This document shows, in pieces, positions 23,506 to 24,903 of a DNA stretch of 24,903 nt. Source of the stretch: Pseudomonadota bacterium (GTDB lineage Bacteria; Pseudomonadota; Alphaproteobacteria; Rhizobiales; Xanthobacteraceae); assembly GCA_023434095.1 (NCBI GenBank), contig JAEYTJ010000117.1, positions 1 to 24,903 of the forward strand, written 5' to 3'. Within the stretch, counting starts at the first letter, position 1; the number at the start of each line of letters is the position of its first letter. The notes under the pieces are model-generated. The model was not told the DNA's origin and searched no databases. It saw only the letters and a program-made list of their open reading frames with translations. Position numbers and translations under genes: made by a program.

Positions 23506-24785
23506 TCCTGAAAGGCTCCCAGCGCGGCGGTGGTCAGAACCTCGCCGTTCATTTGTTGCGTACCGACGACAATGAGCATGTCCTGGTTCATGAGCTGCGC
23601 GGCTTCGCCTCCGACACGATCAAAGGGGCCCTCAAAGAAGCCGAAGCGATCAGCCGGGCGACGAAGTGCGAACAATATCTGTTCTCGCTTTCCTTGAGCC
23701 CCCCGGAGAATGCATGCGTTCCCGCCGAAGCGTTCGACGCTGCGATTGACCGCGTTGAGACGCGCCTCGGTCTTGAGGGCCAGCCGCGCGCCGTCGTCTT
23801 TCATGAGAAGGAAGGCCGCCGCCATGCGCATTGCGTCTGGTCGCGTATCGATGCTGACACAATGAAGGCCCGGCAGCTCTCGTTCTTCAAGACGAAGCTG
23901 ATGGCCGTCTCCCGCGATCTCTACCTCGATCATGGGTGGACGATGCCGAAGGGCATGCTCGATGCGGCCCGGCGCGATCCCACGAACTTCACACTCGCGG
24001 AATGGCAGCAGGCCAAGCGGCAGGGCGTCGATCCGCGCTGGACCAAACAGGTCTTGCAGGATTGCTGGACGCGCTCCGATAGCCGCCCGGCCTTCGAGCG
24101 TGCCCTCGAAGAGCGCGGCTTCTTCCTGGCGCGCGGCGACAAGCGCGGCTTTGTCGTCCTGGATCATGACGGCAGCGTGCATTCGCTGCCGCGCATGCTG
24201 GACGCAAAAACAAAGGAAGTCCGCACCCGCCTCGATGATGGAGCCGCTCTGCCGGACGTCGCGGCGGTAAAGCAGACCATCGGCGCGCGCATGAAGCCCG
24301 CCATCGGCCGCCATATCGCGGAATCGCGCGAAGCATTCCGCGCCCGCTCGGCGGAACTCGGCCGGGCAAAGGAAGAGATGACGCGCACGCATCGCTCTGA
24401 GCGCATCGAACTCGGCGAGCGGCAGAAAGCCGAGTGGCAGGAAGAGAGCAAACAGCGGGCTGATCGTCTTCCCAAGGGCCTGCGCGTCCTCTGGCACCGG
24501 CTGACCGGACGGTTTCAGCAGCTTTGCCGCGAGAACGAGGCGGAAGCGCAGGCGACGCAGAACCGGCAGGCACTGGAGCGTCAACAACTCATCGAAAAAC
24601 AGCACGATCAGCGCGCCGTGCTTCAGGCGCGATTCCGCGAGCTGCGCCGGGCACAGGCGGAACAGTTGCTCGATCTGCGGCGGGATGTCGGCCGCTACCT
24701 CAAGCTTTCGCGTGGGTCGGATGCACCATCGCGTGCACCGGACTCCAGTCAAACCCAGTCACGATCTCTCAAGCTCGAACGATAA
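23502..24785 (+). CDS. Relaxase / mobilisation nuclease, histidine-containing N-terminus
   Basis: This 427-residue protein opens with MILKGSQRGGGQNLAVHLL, the pattern of relaxase N-termini. It carries the metal-binding HUH-type motif in GRRHAHCVWSRID (H108, H110) and conserved SFFKTKLMAVSRDLYLDHGW. The C-terminal third is a long, charged, Gln/Arg/Glu-rich coiled coil. Relaxases nick oriT and pilot the strand into the recipient. No tyrosine occurs before residue 59; where related proteins have the nucleophile Tyr, this one has H17. It is coupled to mobC through an ATGA overlap. A small membrane-protein gene follows 16 bp later. Confidence 0.9.
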   Translation: MILKGSQRGGGQNLAVHLLRTDDNEHVLVHELRGFASDTIKGALKEAEAISRATKCEQYLFSLSLSPPENACVPAEAFDAAIDRVETRLGLEGQPRAVVFHEKEGRRHAHCVWSRIDADTMKARQLSFFKTKLMAVSRDLYLDHGWTMPKGMLDAARRDPTNFTLAEWQQAKRQGVDPRWTKQVLQDCWTRSDSRPAFERALEERGFFLARGDKRGFVVLDHDGSVHSLPRMLDAKTKEVRTRLDDGAALPDVAAVKQTIGARMKPAIGRHIAESREAFRARSAELGRAKEEMTRTHRSERIELGERQKAEWQEESKQRADRLPKGLRVLWHRLTGRFQQLCRENEAEAQATQNRQALERQQLIEKQHDQRAVLQARFRELRRAQAEQLLDLRRDVGRYLKLSRGSDAPSRAPDSSQTQSRSLKLER

Positions 24786-24801
24786 ATGAAGGATTGCCGC
24801 C

Positions 24802-24903
24802 ATGTCTTCCCGCAATGACGAGTCCACCGCCATCATCATGGTGCTCGGGTTGGTATTTACGGCGATGGCCGCCTTTGCGGTCGTCCTTTTTTTGGTTTTT
24901 GGG
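24802..24903 (+). CDS. Small membrane protein, N-terminus only (runs off window)
   Basis: ATG 24802 has AAGGA 8 bp upstream and follows the relaxase stop by 16 bp. The 34 visible residues are a short polar start (SSRNDEST) and a single hydrophobic helix (IIMVLGLVFTAMAAFAVVLF). The gene continues beyond the window. Position directly after a relaxase fits a coupling-protein or conjugation-associated membrane protein, but the visible part cannot distinguish this from an unrelated small protein. Confidence 0.6.
   Translation, partial: MSSRNDESTAIIMVLGLVFTAMAAFAVVLFLVFG

Noticed and set aside
23077..24903. Hope of an integrase, att site or IS element near the mobilisation genes
   Set aside because: No tyrosine or serine recombinase, transposase, terminal inverted repeat or tRNA end could be found within the window.
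1..24903. tRNA, rRNA and CRISPR arrays
   Set aside because: No cloverleaf-like sequence, rRNA stretch or regularly spaced direct repeats were seen on either strand.

Overview
The window is GC-rich, with dense, often overlapping genes and only a few AT-rich islands at promoters. It looks like chromosome of an alphaproteobacterium. The gene families (a RkpA/RkpG-type polyketide synthase and alpha-oxoamine synthase, a KpsEMT/RkpRST-type capsule exporter, a FecI-FecR iron regulator) suggest Hyphomicrobiales. Genus cannot be read from the sequence.

Region 1 (1-6674, +). The 3' end of a type I polyketide/fatty-acid synthase (end of DH, degenerate MT-like and pseudo-KR segment, ER, KR, ACP) is followed by a PLP-dependent alpha-oxoamine synthase and a GT4 glycosyltransferase. 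All three are joined by ATGA stop/start overlaps. Region 2 (6485-8152, -) is a membrane-anchored LTA-synthase/sulfatase-superfamily enzyme. It converges on, and overlaps by 190 bp, the glycosyltransferase gene.

Region 3 (8242-11492, +). A compact exporter operon holds a KpsE-like polysaccharide co-polymerase, an ABC-2 permease, a KpsT-like ATPase with an unusual signature motif, and a 67-residue charged protein, ending in a UUCG-capped hairpin. Region 4 (11687-14064, +) encodes the Wza/KpsD-type outer-membrane export lipoprotein and a secreted Cys-rich protein of unknown function, closed by a perfect 14-bp stem. Regions 1-4 read as one surface-polysaccharide locus. The PKS and oxoamine synthase plausibly make a lipid (an amino-ketone lipid or anchor), the glycosyltransferase and sulfatase-fold enzyme modify the glycan or lipid, and the ABC/PCP/OPX proteins export it. 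This is the most interesting system in the window.

Region 5 (14181-15802, +) is a translationally coupled pair: a Tat-exported aldo/keto reductase and a multi-spanning membrane protein. Region 6 (15860-21032, -) is an iron-type uptake locus in the order ECF sigma factor, FecR anti-sigma factor, TonB-dependent transducer with STN domain, and periplasmic binding protein. The sigma gene has a promoter overlapped by Fur/Irr-like boxes. Region 7 (21239-22435, -) is a Tat-exported aspartoacylase/succinylglutamate-desuccinylase-family zinc enzyme.

Region 8 (about 22930-24903, +) begins a mobile element: a small coupled ORF, MobC, a relaxase with no N-terminal tyrosine, and the start of a small membrane protein. 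No integrase, att site, tRNA, rRNA, CRISPR array or insertion sequence was recognised.
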